A stretch of DNA of 5,904 bases. Origin: Flavobacteriales bacterium (lineage in GTDB: Bacteria; Bacteroidota; Bacteroidia; Flavobacteriales_F; PHOS-HE28). Position 1 is the stretch's first letter. The number at the start of each line of letters is the position of its first letter. Location of the stretch: NCBI GenBank assembly GCA_025455765.1, contig JALOLX010000100.1, positions 1 through 5,904 on the forward strand, read 5' to 3'. The notes below the pieces were generated by a model, which worked only from the letters and a program-made list of their open reading frames with translations, was not told the origin of the DNA and did no database searches. Shown here in pieces: positions 5,722 through 5,904 of the stretch. A program made the position numbers and the translations under genes.

Positions 5722-5904
5722 TCACTGGGGAACAGCGTTCCGCACCAGGGTGATGTTATCGATCAAGCGCACCGGACCCACCCGTGCGGCGATGAGCGCA
5801 ACGGCCTCCGAGCGATCCCCCCATGCGTCCAGCGGTCGCAGGTCCAGTGCGTCGGCCACACCGAAATGGTCCAGCACCACGGCCGGTTCGGTGGCCAGTT
5901 CCTC
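5722..5904 (-). CDS. panC: Pantoate-beta-alanine ligase, C-terminal 60 residues (partial)
   Basis: The gene runs off the window; only 60 codons and TGA (5722-5724) are visible. PanC joins pantoate and beta-alanine using ATP, the last step of pantothenate synthesis. The fragment corresponds to the end of the C-terminal domain: AVVLDHFGVADALDLRPLD, then the highly typical VGPVRLIDNITL close to the end. The ATP-binding and catalytic motifs lie in the missing part (the family is usually about 280 residues). Placement 50 nt before panD, whose product beta-alanine is its substrate, strongly supports the call. Confidence 0.9.
   Translation of the reverse strand, partial: EELATEPAVVLDHFGVADALDLRPLDAWGDRSEAVALIAARVGPVRLIDNITLVRNAVPQ

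Noticed and set aside
1..5904. Search for CRISPR arrays, insertion sequences, tRNA or rRNA genes and defence modules
   Set aside because: None was seen by eye. The only periodic repeats are coding Ig-like domains, and all remaining sequence is packed with recognised or conserved-looking genes.

Overview
The window looks like chromosomal DNA from a GC-rich member of the Bacteroidota, most likely a Flavobacteriales-type lineage. The main reasons are a surface protein ending in a type IX secretion (T9SS) C-terminal sorting domain, genes without obvious Shine-Dalgarno sequences, and a gene order (panC, panD, a YbhN-type flippase-like protein, then radA) that I associate with this phylum. The lineage call is inference from the sequence alone. 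High GC also makes many long open frames opposite the real genes; I treat these as shadows.

Layout: (1) 1-1842, plus strand: the 3' part of a large secreted protein. It has tandem Ig-like repeats of about 79 residues, a SprB-like repeat, a cysteine-containing globular region I cannot name, and a T9SS sorting domain. The gene starts upstream of the window. (2) 1845-5904, minus strand: a tightly packed run, in transcription order panC (3' end only), panD, a flippase-like membrane protein, rfaE2, an uncharacterised protein of about 163 residues, and radA. Gaps from panD onward are 2 nt, a 4-nt overlap, 33 nt and 4 nt, so this is very probably one transcription unit. The only place for an internal promoter is the 50-nt panC-panD gap, which holds a weak Bacteroidota-like -7 element.

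How the genes fit together: PanD makes beta-alanine, which PanC joins to pantoate to give pantothenate for coenzyme A. The flippase-like protein and RfaE2 point to envelope work (a lipid or glycolipid transporter-like protein and ADP-heptose synthesis for lipopolysaccharide), and their start and stop codons overlap. RadA is the recombination and branch-migration ATPase. The surface-protein gene and radA converge with only 2 nt between their stop codons.

No mobile element, CRISPR array, tRNA, rRNA or clear new defence system is visible. The items most worth a second look are the unnamed domain of the surface protein, the uncharacterised operon protein, and cysteine substitutions in the Ig-like repeats. 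No stretch over 300 bases lacks a gene.
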